Source: a virus. From it: a DNA stretch of 34,585 bases. The notes beneath the pieces were generated by a model. That model did no database searches and was not told where the DNA came from. It saw only the letters and a list, made by a program, of their open reading frames with translations. Where the stretch lies: the IMG/VR virus record IMGVR_UViG_3300042860_003674, positions 1 to 34,585 of that record; one strand, given 5' to 3'. Made by a program: the position numbers and the translations under genes. Shown piece by piece: positions 11,917 through 19,268 of this stretch; position 1 is the first letter of the stretch; every line of letters starts with the position of its first letter.

Positions 11917-13458
11917 ATGGCAGATACGACGCGACAAACAATCACGATAAGCTGGGTGCACATCGACAATGTCAAGACCGATCCGGTGCTTGCTGACATT
12001 TGGCCGGTGCACGCGTTGACGGTCGACGCGATCGCCGAGGCGATGCGTGAGCACGGGTACGACCGCGCCGAGCCGATCGTGCTGTGGCACGGCCGCGACG
12101 TGGTGGTCGACGGGCACACGCGCCTGGCGGCGGCGAAGGCGGCCGGCCTCGATCAGGTCTACGTCGCCAAGACCGAGTTTGCCGACGAAGACGACGCGGT
12201 GCTTTACGCGATCCAGCGACAGAAGAACCGGCGCAACATTGACCCGGCGCGGCTAGTCACGCTGGTGCCGGACATTTATGCGCGCATGAAGCGGCAACGC
12301 GGCGGAGATCGCAAGAGTCAAGAATCAAAAACCTCCATGGAGGTTTTTGATCGCAAGAACACGGCTCAAGAAGTTGCCGAAGTAGTAGGGGTATCTAAGG
12401 CTCAAATCGAGCGCATCGTGGCGATTGCCGACGAGCCGGAGCTGGTTGAGCTGGTGGCTCGCGGCGAGACGTCGATCCGGGCGGCCTACGACCAGGTGCG
12501 CGAGAACAAGCGGATCGCCGTCGAGGCTGCGACGACGTTCGAGCCGCCGGTCAAGCCGACGCCACAGCAGGCGCTGCCGGAGACCAAGCGGTACACGATC
12601 GACGAGGTCGGCGGCGCGGCCGTTCGCGGCGCCTACACGATCGCCGAGTGGACCGCGCTCGACGATCGGCAGCGTCACCAGCTGCTGACCGCGGCGCCGG
12701 CCGAAGCGGCTGCCCAGTTCAACCGGACCAACGACAACGTCGAGTGGGCGCTGTGGACGTGGAACCCGGTCACTGGCTGCCTGCACAACTGCCCCTACTG
12801 CTACGCGCGGGACATCGCGGCGCGCTTCTACCCGCAGGGTTTTGTGCCGGCGATCGTGCCTGGCCGCCTGCATGCCGCGCGCCACATGAAGGTGCCGGCC
12901 GCAGCTGCGACCAACCTCGGCGAAAAGAACGTCTTCGTCTGCTCCATGGCCGACCTGTTTGGCAAGTGGGTGCCGCAGGAGTGGATCGATGCCGTGCTCG
13001 CCGAGGTGCGCGGCAATCCGCAGTGGAACTTCCTGTTTCTGACCAAGTTCCCGCGCCGGTTGTCGCAGCAGGAATGGCCGGACAACGCGTGGGTCGGCAC
13101 GACGGTCGACAAGCAGTTCCGGGTCGAGATTGCCGAGAAGTCGTTCCGCGATGTGCGGGCGGGCGTGAAGTGGCTGAGCTGCGAGCCGATGCTTGAACGG
13201 CTGACCTTTTCGTCGCTTGAGATGTTCGACTGGGTGGTGGTGGGCGGGTCGTCGAAGTCGACGCAGACGCCGGAGTTCAACCCGCCGATCGAGTGGTTTG
13301 AGCATCTGTTGCGTCAGGCGCGCGACGCGGGCTGCAAGGTGTACCTGAAGCCGAACTTTGTCAATCGGTGGCGGGAGTACCCCGGATTTGACGAGGTGAC
13401 AACGGAGCACGGGATTGATACCGGGTGGGTTGATGGCGAGCCTGAGGTAGAGCGGTGA
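11917..13458 (+). CDS. ParB-domain / Gp37-Gp68 (radical-SAM-like) fusion protein, 513 aa
   Basis: ATG 11917 follows GAGG with 6-nt spacing. Residues ~10-110 are a ParB/sulfiredoxin-type nuclease domain (VVVDGHTRLAAAKAAGL, with the GHTR motif at 66-69), then a KorB-like helix-turn-helix (TAQEVAEVVGVSKAQIERIV, about 149-168). Residues ~270-500 are the phage Gp37/Gp68 domain (PF07505, also called DUF5131): TWNPVTGCLHNCPYCYAR carries Cys288, Cys292 and Cys295 in the radical-SAM CX3CX2C spacing, with VCSMADLFG, WVGTTVD, LSCEPML and WVVVGGSS following. Partner of TcmP. A 28-bp palindrome lies in the linker DNA. It may target or modify nucleic acid; no reaction is established to my knowledge. Confidence 0.8.
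   Translation: MADTTRQTITISWVHIDNVKTDPVLADIWPVHALTVDAIAEAMREHGYDRAEPIVLWHGRDVVVDGHTRLAAAKAAGLDQVYVAKTEFADEDDAVLYAIQRQKNRRNIDPARLVTLVPDIYARMKRQRGGDRKSQESKTSMEVFDRKNTAQEVAEVVGVSKAQIERIVAIADEPELVELVARGETSIRAAYDQVRENKRIAVEAATTFEPPVKPTPQQALPETKRYTIDEVGGAAVRGAYTIAEWTALDDRQRHQLLTAAPAEAAAQFNRTNDNVEWALWTWNPVTGCLHNCPYCYARDIAARFYPQGFVPAIVPGRLHAARHMKVPAAAATNLGEKNVFVCSMADLFGKWVPQEWIDAVLAEVRGNPQWNFLFLTKFPRRLSQQEWPDNAWVGTTVDKQFRVEIAEKSFRDVRAGVKWLSCEPMLERLTFSSLEMFDWVVVGGSSKSTQTPEFNPPIEWFEHLLRQARDAGCKVYLKPNFVNRWREYPGFDEVTTEHGIDTGWVDGEPEVER
12324..12351. repeat. 28-bp perfect palindrome inside the parB-like coding sequence
   Basis: The sequence begins ATCAAAAACC, is centred on CCATGG, and ends GGTTTTTGAT; every base pairs with its mirror. 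It encodes the linker between the ParB domain and the helix-turn-helix (SKTSMEVFD). It could be a parS-like binding site, a terminator-like hairpin (A run before, T run after) or a recombination scar. Confidence 0.85.
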
Positions 13459-13625
13459 TCGAGCTGGTGAAGCTGGAGGCGCGGCTGGTGCGGTTGGACG
13501 AGTTGATCCGGTTCCTGGAGCGGAACCCGCTGGTGCCGGGCGGGCAGCGGGAGTACGAGGCGGCGATCCGCGAGTACCAGTCGGTGGACGCGCGGATCGA
13601 GCGGTTGCGGAGGGAGTTGGCATGA
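13455..13625 (+). CDS. Small coiled-coil protein, 56 aa
   Basis: GTG 13455 overlaps the previous stop (GTGA) and TGA 13623-13625 overlaps the next ATG (ATGA), so it fits the tightly coupled operon exactly. The product is two amphipathic helices joined by NPLVPGG, forming a helical hairpin. No function recognised. Confidence 0.6.
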   Translation: MIELVKLEARLVRLDELIRFLERNPLVPGGQREYEAAIREYQSVDARIERLRRELA

Positions 13626-13819
13626 GCGAGCGGTTTGCGATTCACCACGAGTGGGAGGACCTGCGGTTGAGCGTCGCCCTGGCGGAGGGCGGCGAGCTGG
13701 TGCGGGTGCAGATCGAGGACGAGCGCGAGGTGCTGGCGATCCCGATGGAGATCGATGCGCCGAGCGCGCGGCGGCTGGCGTACGCGTTGCTGGCGCTCGC
13801 TGAGGAGGTGGCGCAGTGA
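13622..13819 (+). CDS. Unknown small protein, 65 aa
   Basis: ATG 13622 overlaps the upstream stop by 4 nt. A beta-sheet-like N-terminal part (HHEWEDLRLSVALAEGGELV) precedes a C-terminal helix (ARRLAYALLALAEEVAQ). The layout recalls the 73-aa product at 7986-8207. No catalytic motif. Confidence 0.65.
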   Translation: MSERFAIHHEWEDLRLSVALAEGGELVRVQIEDEREVLAIPMEIDAPSARRLAYALLALAEEVAQ

Positions 13820-14157
13820 CTGAGGCGAGGGGCGAGTACGTGACGACGGGGAGGCTGCCGGTGGTGTCACCTCCGTGCCCGGTGTGCGGGGTGGATCTGG
13901 CTCCGGAAGAGGTGTTTGCAGGGCTCTGCTACTTCTGCCAGCAGTGGCCGGCGCCGGTGATCGACGCGCACTTGCATGCGGACAACGAGGACCGGGAGCG
14001 GGTCAAGGTGCGGCTGATCGCCGTCGGCAACAACCAGTTCGAGTTCCGGATGTGCCGGGTGCGCGGCGACTGGGTCGAGGTGGAAGACACGAAGCACGGC
14101 ATGGCGTTCTGGGTGGCGCTCCGGCATGTGGTGACGGTGTGGGAGGAGCGGGTGTGA
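13816..14157 (+). CDS. Zinc-finger protein, 113 aa
   Basis: GTG 13816 overlaps the previous stop (GTGA) after a GAGGAGG site. CPVC near residue 22 and CYFC near residue 37 form a zinc ribbon at the N-terminus. The C-terminal ~70 residues are beta-rich (VRLIAVGNNQFEFRMCRVRG). It could bind nucleic acid; no family recognised. Confidence 0.65.
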   Translation: MTEARGEYVTTGRLPVVSPPCPVCGVDLAPEEVFAGLCYFCQQWPAPVIDAHLHADNEDRERVKVRLIAVGNNQFEFRMCRVRGDWVEVEDTKHGMAFWVALRHVVTVWEERV

Positions 14158-14414
14158 GCAATCTCAAGTTCGAGCATTACCCGGGTGTTTGGCCGGCGTT
14201 TCTTGTTCGCGCTGACGTTGATCGGCTGAAGGCATGCCCTGAAGCGTGGGAGATCGTGACCACCGCCCAGAAGGTTATTGATCTGATGAACGCCAGCGCC
14301 GCGACCTATCGCAACGGCACCGAAGAAGTCCAAAGAGCGCTGGCCGAAGCCTATCTCTTGCCAATTAGGATCTTACTTCGCGAGGTTCAGGTCAGGGAGG
14401 GGATGCCTCGGTGA
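14154..14414 (+). CDS. Unknown helical protein, 86 aa
   Basis: GTG 14154 overlaps the stop of the zinc-finger gene. The product is mainly helical (WEIVTTAQKVIDLMNASAAT, VQRALAEAYLLPIRILLREV). Its codon use is closer to A/T-ending than its neighbours, hinting at a separate origin. No function recognised. Confidence 0.65.
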   Translation: MSNLKFEHYPGVWPAFLVRADVDRLKACPEAWEIVTTAQKVIDLMNASAATYRNGTEEVQRALAEAYLLPIRILLREVQVREGMPR

Positions 14415-14626
14415 TGCAGACGTTGCGGTGCTACTCGTGCGCGAGGTCGTTGCCGGACAGCGCGTTTCTGGAGGATGCGGCGCGAACGGCGCGACGGTGC
14501 CGGGCGTACTGGTGCCAAGCGTGCCAGGAGCGGGGCGAGGCGACGAGCGCGGACGATGCTGTTGCGGGCAACTACACGCGCTGGGCGCTCGATGACGACG
14601 GCGTGCCGTATCGGCTGCGCGGCTGA
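14411..14626 (+). CDS. Small zinc-finger protein, 71 aa
   Basis: GTG 14411 or the adjacent ATG 14414; both follow a GGGAGGGG site. Cysteine pairs CYSC (near residue 7) and CQAC (near residue 36) plus an extra Cys give a treble-clef or zinc-ribbon layout similar to the N-terminal half of endonuclease VII-like proteins, but no nuclease motif follows. Possibly a small nucleic-acid-binding protein. Confidence 0.65.
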   Translation: MMQTLRCYSCARSLPDSAFLEDAARTARRCRAYWCQACQERGEATSADDAVAGNYTRWALDDDGVPYRLRG

Positions 14627-15021
14627 TGGTGATCGAGGTGGTGGTGCCGATGACGCCGCCGCGGGAGTGCTCGCCGAATGCGCGGGTGCACTTCTCGCGC
14701 AAGGCGAAGGCGGCGCGCTCGCTGCACCAGGCGGCGGCGCTGGCAACGAGGGAAGTGCTCCTGGCTGACCCGCTCGGGCGGGACGCGCTGGCGAAGGCGC
14801 GGCGGATTTGCTACCGGCTGACGGTGTCGTGGGAGCCGGGGAGACGGGGGACGATCGACGAAGACAACACGCTGGCTTCGGCGAAGGCGCTGCTCGATGG
14901 GGTGGCGCAGGCGCTGGGGGTGGACGATCGGCGATTCCGGGTGCGCGGAGTCGAGATCGATCGGGTGACGCGGCGGGGCGTGACGGTAGTGACGCTCTGG
15001 CCGGAGGAGCAGGACCTGTGA
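14626..15021 (+). CDS. rusA: RusA-like Holliday junction resolvase
   Basis: 131 aa; ATG 14626 overlaps the previous stop. The RusA pattern is clear: N-terminal SPNARVHFSRKAKAARS, then DEDNTLASAKALLDGVAQAL followed by GVDD. Asp78, Asp80 and Asp91 with Lys87 are candidate catalytic residues, matching the acidic triad and lysine of E. coli RusA. It would resolve branched DNA produced by recombination-dependent replication before packaging. Confidence 0.85.
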   Translation: MVIEVVVPMTPPRECSPNARVHFSRKAKAARSLHQAAALATREVLLADPLGRDALAKARRICYRLTVSWEPGRRGTIDEDNTLASAKALLDGVAQALGVDDRRFRVRGVEIDRVTRRGVTVVTLWPEEQDL

Positions 15022-15617
15022 GCCACGAGTTCAAGCGAATCGAGGAGTTCGTGGGGTGGGCGTACCGGAAGTTCGAGGTGGACGGTGCGAGCCTCGACCG
15101 GGTGGTGGACGAGGCGATGCGCTCGTTCGGGCCGGACGGGCAGTTCATCCAGGAGTTCGTGTTCGACGCGTGGAAGTTCTTCGCGATCGAGGCGATGACC
15201 GGGCACCAGCCACGGGCGGTGCCGGTGCTGCCGCTGCCGAACGAGAAGGTCGAGGTGGCGGTGGAGATCGACGAGCACCAAGGGAACGAGCGAACGCGGT
15301 TGACGGCGGCGCGGCGCCAGCGCCTGGTGGAGTTGGTGCGCAACGATGAGAAGCCGTGGGCGCGGTGGATGGAGCGACACCCGGAGAACGGCGTGCCGAT
15401 GCGGCTGCTGAACATGACGAAGGAGCAGCTGCTGGCGGCGGCGACGATCCGGGACCACGAGAGCGCGGAGGCCAAGAAGCGGGCGACGTTGTGTCGCCGG
15501 GTGGCTGATCAGCTGGCGCCGGGGCAACGGGCGCGGGAGGTGATGACCGAGCAGGATCTCGAGCGGCTCGACGACGAGCTGGAGCCGAAGCCGACGCCGA
15601 TTCGGGCGCTGGCGTAG
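15018..15617 (+). CDS. Unknown early protein, 199 aa
   Basis: GTG 15018 overlaps the rusA stop. The N-terminal half is acidic and helical with several aromatic positions (FKRIEEFVGWAYRKFEVDGA, FIQEFVFDAWKFFAIEAMTG); the C-terminal half is basic and helical (MTKEQLLAAATIRDHESAEA...). No motif identifies an activity. Position after RusA suggests a DNA metabolism accessory role, which is inference only. Confidence 0.7.
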   Translation: MSHEFKRIEEFVGWAYRKFEVDGASLDRVVDEAMRSFGPDGQFIQEFVFDAWKFFAIEAMTGHQPRAVPVLPLPNEKVEVAVEIDEHQGNERTRLTAARRQRLVELVRNDEKPWARWMERHPENGVPMRLLNMTKEQLLAAATIRDHESAEAKKRATLCRRVADQLAPGQRAREVMTEQDLERLDDELEPKPTPIRALA

Positions 15618-15638
15618 CTGACAGGGAGAGGAACGACC

Positions 15639-16397
15639 ATGAGCACGACGATGCAGAAGCCGCAGCTCTTGAACCCGGACGAGATCCACGGGATCTTCGA
15701 CGCGCTGGACGAGGAGCTCTTCATCCGCTACCGGGTGGAGTGCCAGTTCACGGACAAGCTGATGGGGGGCACGCCGCAGAAGGCGGACCTGATCGCCGGC
15801 TGGATCCGGGCGCGGGCGGGCGTGGACGAGGACGCGGAGCTCGCGGCGATGGTGCGGCGGACGCTCGGCGAGATCGGGGTGGACACGCCGGAAGAGGCGA
15901 CGCTCGACGAGATCATCGCGGTCTCGGAGAAGGTGGGGGCCGAGCGGCACGGCAACACGTTCAAGCGCGACGCCAGCGGGCTGTACATCGAGTCGCGGCA
16001 GGTGAAGGCGGGCTTCAAGGAGGCCACCTCGGTGCTCTTCGCCGGCGAGCGGTGGGGGAAGACGAAGAAGGGGCCGAAGAACGCGCTGAGCGAGTGGATC
16101 TTCGTCGAGGGGCAGCGCATCCACCTGGGGCGGACGGAGCCGGACGGGACGTGGACGCAGCACGGCGTGGTGAGCGGGCCGAGCGGGAGCCGGAGCACGC
16201 TGACGCAGTATGACTACGTGGAGCAGCCGCGGATCACGTTCGTGCTGAAGAGCCTGGTGGACCCGCAGACGGGGAAGGAGCGGATTGAGCAGGAGCAGTG
16301 GAAGCTGCTGCTGACGTATCTGCAGTACTCGGGGCTGGGGGCGCTGCGCTCGCAGAGCCACGGGCAGTTCAAGGTGATGGTGTTCCAGAAGATCTAG
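15639..16397 (+). CDS. Unknown 252-aa protein with a C-terminal RAMP-like glycine loop
   Basis: ATG 15639 follows an AGGGAGAGG site. The N-terminal ~120 residues are mixed alpha/beta and acidic; the C-terminal ~120 have VKAGFKEATSVLFAGERWGK, RITFVLKSLVD, and end with LLTYLQYSGLGALRSQSHGQ followed by FKVMVF. That last block, a helix then G-x-G-x-x-R-S-x-x-x-G then a strand, resembles the glycine-rich loop of RAMP (Cas5/6/7-type) RNA-binding folds. There is no CRISPR array or other cas gene in the window. It is the last gene before the repeat region. Related proteins occur in other phages in my recollection, but with no known function. Confidence 0.65.
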   Translation: MSTTMQKPQLLNPDEIHGIFDALDEELFIRYRVECQFTDKLMGGTPQKADLIAGWIRARAGVDEDAELAAMVRRTLGEIGVDTPEEATLDEIIAVSEKVGAERHGNTFKRDASGLYIESRQVKAGFKEATSVLFAGERWGKTKKGPKNALSEWIFVEGQRIHLGRTEPDGTWTQHGVVSGPSGSRSTLTQYDYVEQPRITFVLKSLVDPQTGKERIEQEQWKLLLTYLQYSGLGALRSQSHGQFKVMVFQKI

Positions 16398-16506
16398 TCG
16401 AGGCGGAGATTGTCTGGCCGGCGGGGCGCGATGCGTCGCCGCCGGCCTTCGACACACAGCGATTCACGCCGATCGACGATTCACGCCAACGCACGACGTC
16501 CCGCCC

Positions 16507-17542
16507 GACTATTCAAGACTGCTCAATTCTCGCCCGGCCGACTTGTCTTCGCAGGTCATGCCCATGCGAGCGACTTTTCATTGCACCTCCTCGCCTGACT
16601 GTTGACTTCACGGGCCAGCCCCACACCCGACCTGCGACCTCACGTGCCATGGCACATCCTGATCATGCCGACATGTCGTTGCGACACCCGCCAAGGCACC
16701 ACTACTGACGGGCCATGCCGAGACCGTGCGCCGCAGGACCCGCAGGCCGTGCCACGTGACTTGCCACGCCAGCACGACGCATGCCAGCAGCAGGCGACAA
16801 TACGCGCCCATGCATCGCGTCCTCGCCATGCCACGTGACTTGCCGTAGCCAATCACCGCATGCCGACGCAGGCGACAATGCGAGCCGTCCCATAGCCTCT
16901 CGCATCCAGGCGGCGCCAGCGACGTCACACATCCCTGCGCGACCAGGCGCCACAAGCGACGTTGCATACCCGCGCATGCCGACTACCCGGAGCTGTTCTT
17001 TTCACTGCCGCTCGTGCCATTCGACAGGCCATATCGCCACGGGGACGCATCACTGACGAAACGCTCGACGGGCCTTCCCCAGCCGGCACAGGACTCGCCT
17101 GGCCTGGTCATTGCTGCCGACTTGTCATGTCTACCTGCCTCATGCCGTGTCTCTCCCAACGACTGGCCTAGACTTGCCGTGCCACTCGACGGGCCAACTC
17201 ATCCCCGGGACCAGCCGTGTCCAACGCGATCGACTATGCACTTCAAGCCAGGACCCTTCGTGGCGACTAGCCAATTCCCAACCTGCCATTGCCAGCGACT
17301 GGTCATCTCACCGCGCGCCATCGCTTGGCTGCCGACTTGCCAACACATCACCGCACGCATCCTGACCCCCGCTGCCCGGTGCATCCGACTAGTCACCGCC
17401 ACGCCAGTCCGTGCTCGACGCGCGACTTATCTACGCTCCGCCATTCGCACCTGAACAGCACAGACGACTAGCCAGCTCTTGTCAGGACGCACGACTACCC
17501 GGCCCGGGTCTCGCCATGGCTAGCCGTGCCTTGCGACTACGC
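16507..17542 (+). repeat. Degenerate array of GACNNGYC boxes in a 1.3-kb gene-free region before terminase
   Basis: From 16398 to 17685 no frame has both a good start site and protein-like sequence. Instead the plus strand carries 16 matches to GACNNGYC: 16540, 16670, 16707, 16758, 16837, 17023, 17067, 17119, 17161, 17171, 17188, 17265, 17297, 17334, 17387 and 17466, plus looser GACTATTC-, GACTACCC- and GACTTATC-type boxes at 16507, 16572, 16981, 17232, 17424, 17493 and 17535. Most neighbouring spacings are 32-33, 42-44 or 51-53 nt (whole helical turns) or 17, 27, 37 nt (half turns). Larger repeats support common descent: 16505-16580 aligns with 17230-17305. A second motif, CATGCC, recurs eight times in the first two thirds. 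Position suggests cos/pac; a structured RNA is another option. Confidence 0.7.
16751..16908 (+). repeat. Diverged ~79-bp tandem duplication
   Basis: GCCACGTGACTTGCC occurs at 16751 and 16830, and GCAGGCGACAATRCG at 16790 and 16868, giving two head-to-tail units of about 79 bp that agree at roughly two thirds of positions. It lies within the GACNNGYC array and shows how that array grew. Confidence 0.75.
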
Positions 17543-17685
17543 AAGCCACGCCCGGCGCCGATCCGCACATCTCTAGCCGACGGGGCGCGGTGGGGTTGTC
17601 AGGCCTCGGTATGCTCGAGAGCAACGGCCCCGCTCCGCCCTGGGCACTGGACAGCCGGTGCTAGGGTGGAGACGGGGAACGCCGC

Positions 17686-18072
17686 GTGGTGGTTGGGGGC
17701 GGTGTGGGTAAGGGCAACTGGAGCCAGTGGACCAAGAAAAAGGAGCAGGAACTGCTCGACCAGCTCCGGAGCGGGAAGACCGTGGCCGGGGCTTGTCGCG
17801 CCTGCGGGGTCCAAACATCGACGTTTTATTTCCAGAAGCAGCGACACCCGGAGTTTGCCGCGGCGGTGGCCGAGGCCATCGACGAGGGCACGGACCATAT
17901 CGAGGACGACCTGCTCGACCTCGGGCGCGATGGCAACGTCGTCGCGCTGCTGGCCACGTTGAAGGCGCGGCGCCCGGACAAGTGGCGCGAGAAGAGCACG
18001 CACGAGCACACCGGGCCTGGTGGCACCGCGCTGACGATCGTGATCGCCGAGCGCGAGGATGGCCCGCAGTGA
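17686..18072 (+). CDS. terS: Terminase small subunit
   Basis: 128 aa from GTG 17686, 7 nt after GGGGA; a GTG at 17704 is an alternative. Residues ~12-50 form a helix-turn-helix: WTKKKEQELLDQLRSGKTVA then GACRACGVQTSTFYFQ, the DNA-recognition domain of small terminase subunits. The next helices (FAAAVAEAIDEGTDHIEDDL) would oligomerise. The C-terminus overlaps TerL by 4 nt. It would recognise the packaging site, for which the repeat array just upstream is the obvious candidate. Confidence 0.8.
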   Translation: MVVGGGVGKGNWSQWTKKKEQELLDQLRSGKTVAGACRACGVQTSTFYFQKQRHPEFAAAVAEAIDEGTDHIEDDLLDLGRDGNVVALLATLKARRPDKWREKSTHEHTGPGGTALTIVIAEREDGPQ

Positions 18073-19268
18073 GTGTGGCCGAGGAGCGGCGCTCGACCGT
18101 GGCCCTGTTCCCGCGTCAGCGGCGCTTCGTGACGAGCACCGCGGCCTATCCGGCCTACATCGGCGGCATCGGCTCCGGCAAGTCCTACGCCGGCGCCGCG
18201 AAGGTGCTGACGCGCATCGGGCAGCGGGGCGTGGGCACGATCTACGCACCGACGTACGCGATGCTGCGTGACGCGACCAGACGCACGCTGATCGACCTCC
18301 TGACGGCGCACGGGGTGCCGCACACGCTCCACAAGAGCGAGAACAGCATCACGATCCTCGGCACCGGGCACGAGATTCTTTGCCGCTCGCTCGACAACCC
18401 CGACGGCCTGCGCGGTCCGAACCTCGAATGGGCGTGGGTCGACGAGGCGGCGTACGTCACGCGCGAAGCGTGGCAGATCGTCAAGGGCCGCGTGCGCACC
18501 GGCGATCGCCCGCAGGCATGGGTGACGTCGACGCCGAAGGGGCGCAACTGGCTCTGGGAAGAGTGGGAGCGCGACGCCAGCGGGACCGAGTTCGACCCGC
18601 TGCATCCGCTCTGGCGGGTGCGCACCGACGAGAATCCCGAGCTCCCCGACGGCTTTGCGAAGAGCATCGGTTACAGCGGCGCCTTCGCGGCACAGGAGCT
18701 CGGTGGCGAGTTCGTCGCGTTCGAGGGGCTGGTCTACGCGCAGTTCTCGCGCGCGCGTCACGTGCGCCGGGTCGACGTGACCGGGTGGCGGACGATCGTC
18801 GCCGTCGACGTCGGCACCCGCAACCCGACCGCGATCCTTACCGTCCACCAGGCGGGCGACGAGCGCATTCACCTCGGGGCCGAGGTGTATCGCCGCAACA
18901 TGGCGGCCGGCGAGATCGTGGAGACGATCAGGGCGGCAGTGGACGCGAGCCAGGCCGAAGCGGTGGTGCTCGACCCGAGCGCCGCGGGGTACATCCTCGA
19001 CCTCCAGCGAGCCGGGTACCCAGCCGTGAAGGGCGAGAACGCCGTCGTCGAGGGCATCGGGCGCGTTGTCGACAGGCTCGAACACGGCTTCACGATCGAC
19101 CCGTCCTGTGTCAACACCATCGCGGAGTTCGAGGCGTATCGCTACCCGGATGGGAGCAAGTCGGACAACGACAAGCCAGTCAAGGAGTTCGACCACGCGA
19201 TGGACGCGCTCAGATACGCCGTGATGCATCTGAGCGAACCAGCGTTGTCGGGGAGGTTGTTTCTGTGA
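18069..19268 (+). CDS. terL: Terminase large subunit
   Basis: 399 aa from GTG 18069. The ATPase domain shows Walker A GGIGSGKS (32-39), Walker B with Asp125-Glu126 (WAWVDEA) and the coupling motif TSTPKG (153-158). The RNase H-like nuclease domain has Asp247 (VDVGTRNP), Asp302 (VVLDPSA) and Asp375/Asp379 (FDHAMDALRY). Length is normal to slightly short for the family. It cuts concatemers and pumps DNA into the prohead at the portal. Confidence 0.95.
   Translation: MSVAEERRSTVALFPRQRRFVTSTAAYPAYIGGIGSGKSYAGAAKVLTRIGQRGVGTIYAPTYAMLRDATRRTLIDLLTAHGVPHTLHKSENSITILGTGHEILCRSLDNPDGLRGPNLEWAWVDEAAYVTREAWQIVKGRVRTGDRPQAWVTSTPKGRNWLWEEWERDASGTEFDPLHPLWRVRTDENPELPDGFAKSIGYSGAFAAQELGGEFVAFEGLVYAQFSRARHVRRVDVTGWRTIVAVDVGTRNPTAILTVHQAGDERIHLGAEVYRRNMAAGEIVETIRAAVDASQAEAVVLDPSAAGYILDLQRAGYPAVKGENAVVEGIGRVVDRLEHGFTIDPSCVNTIAEFEAYRYPDGSKSDNDKPVKEFDHAMDALRYAVMHLSEPALSGRLFL

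Noticed and set aside
14811-16457. 548-codon minus-strand open frame
   Set aside because: Shadow of three plus-strand genes including RusA; no start signal or motif.
16602-17471. Several frames of 60-150 codons on both strands in the gene-free region
   Set aside because: No ribosome-binding sites at sensible distance, protein sequences rich in Arg/Pro/Ser/His without motifs, and they overlap each other in several frames; the DNA is better explained by the repeat array.
16507-17542. CRISPR array
   Set aside because: Recurring boxes are only 8 bp, degenerate, and irregularly spaced; no constant 25-40-bp repeat with unique equal-length spacers, and no cas genes.
17596-17615. Promoter for the late operon (TTGTCA...TATGCT)
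   Set aside because: Spacer is only 8 nt; other combinations near 17640-17670 are equally badly spaced.
16398-17685. tRNA genes in the region before terminase
   Set aside because: No cloverleaf with T-loop consensus was recognised by eye; a tRNAscan run would be decisive.
17826-19229. 467-codon minus-strand open frame over the terminase genes
   Set aside because: TerS and TerL motifs are on the plus strand; the minus frame lacks any family signature.
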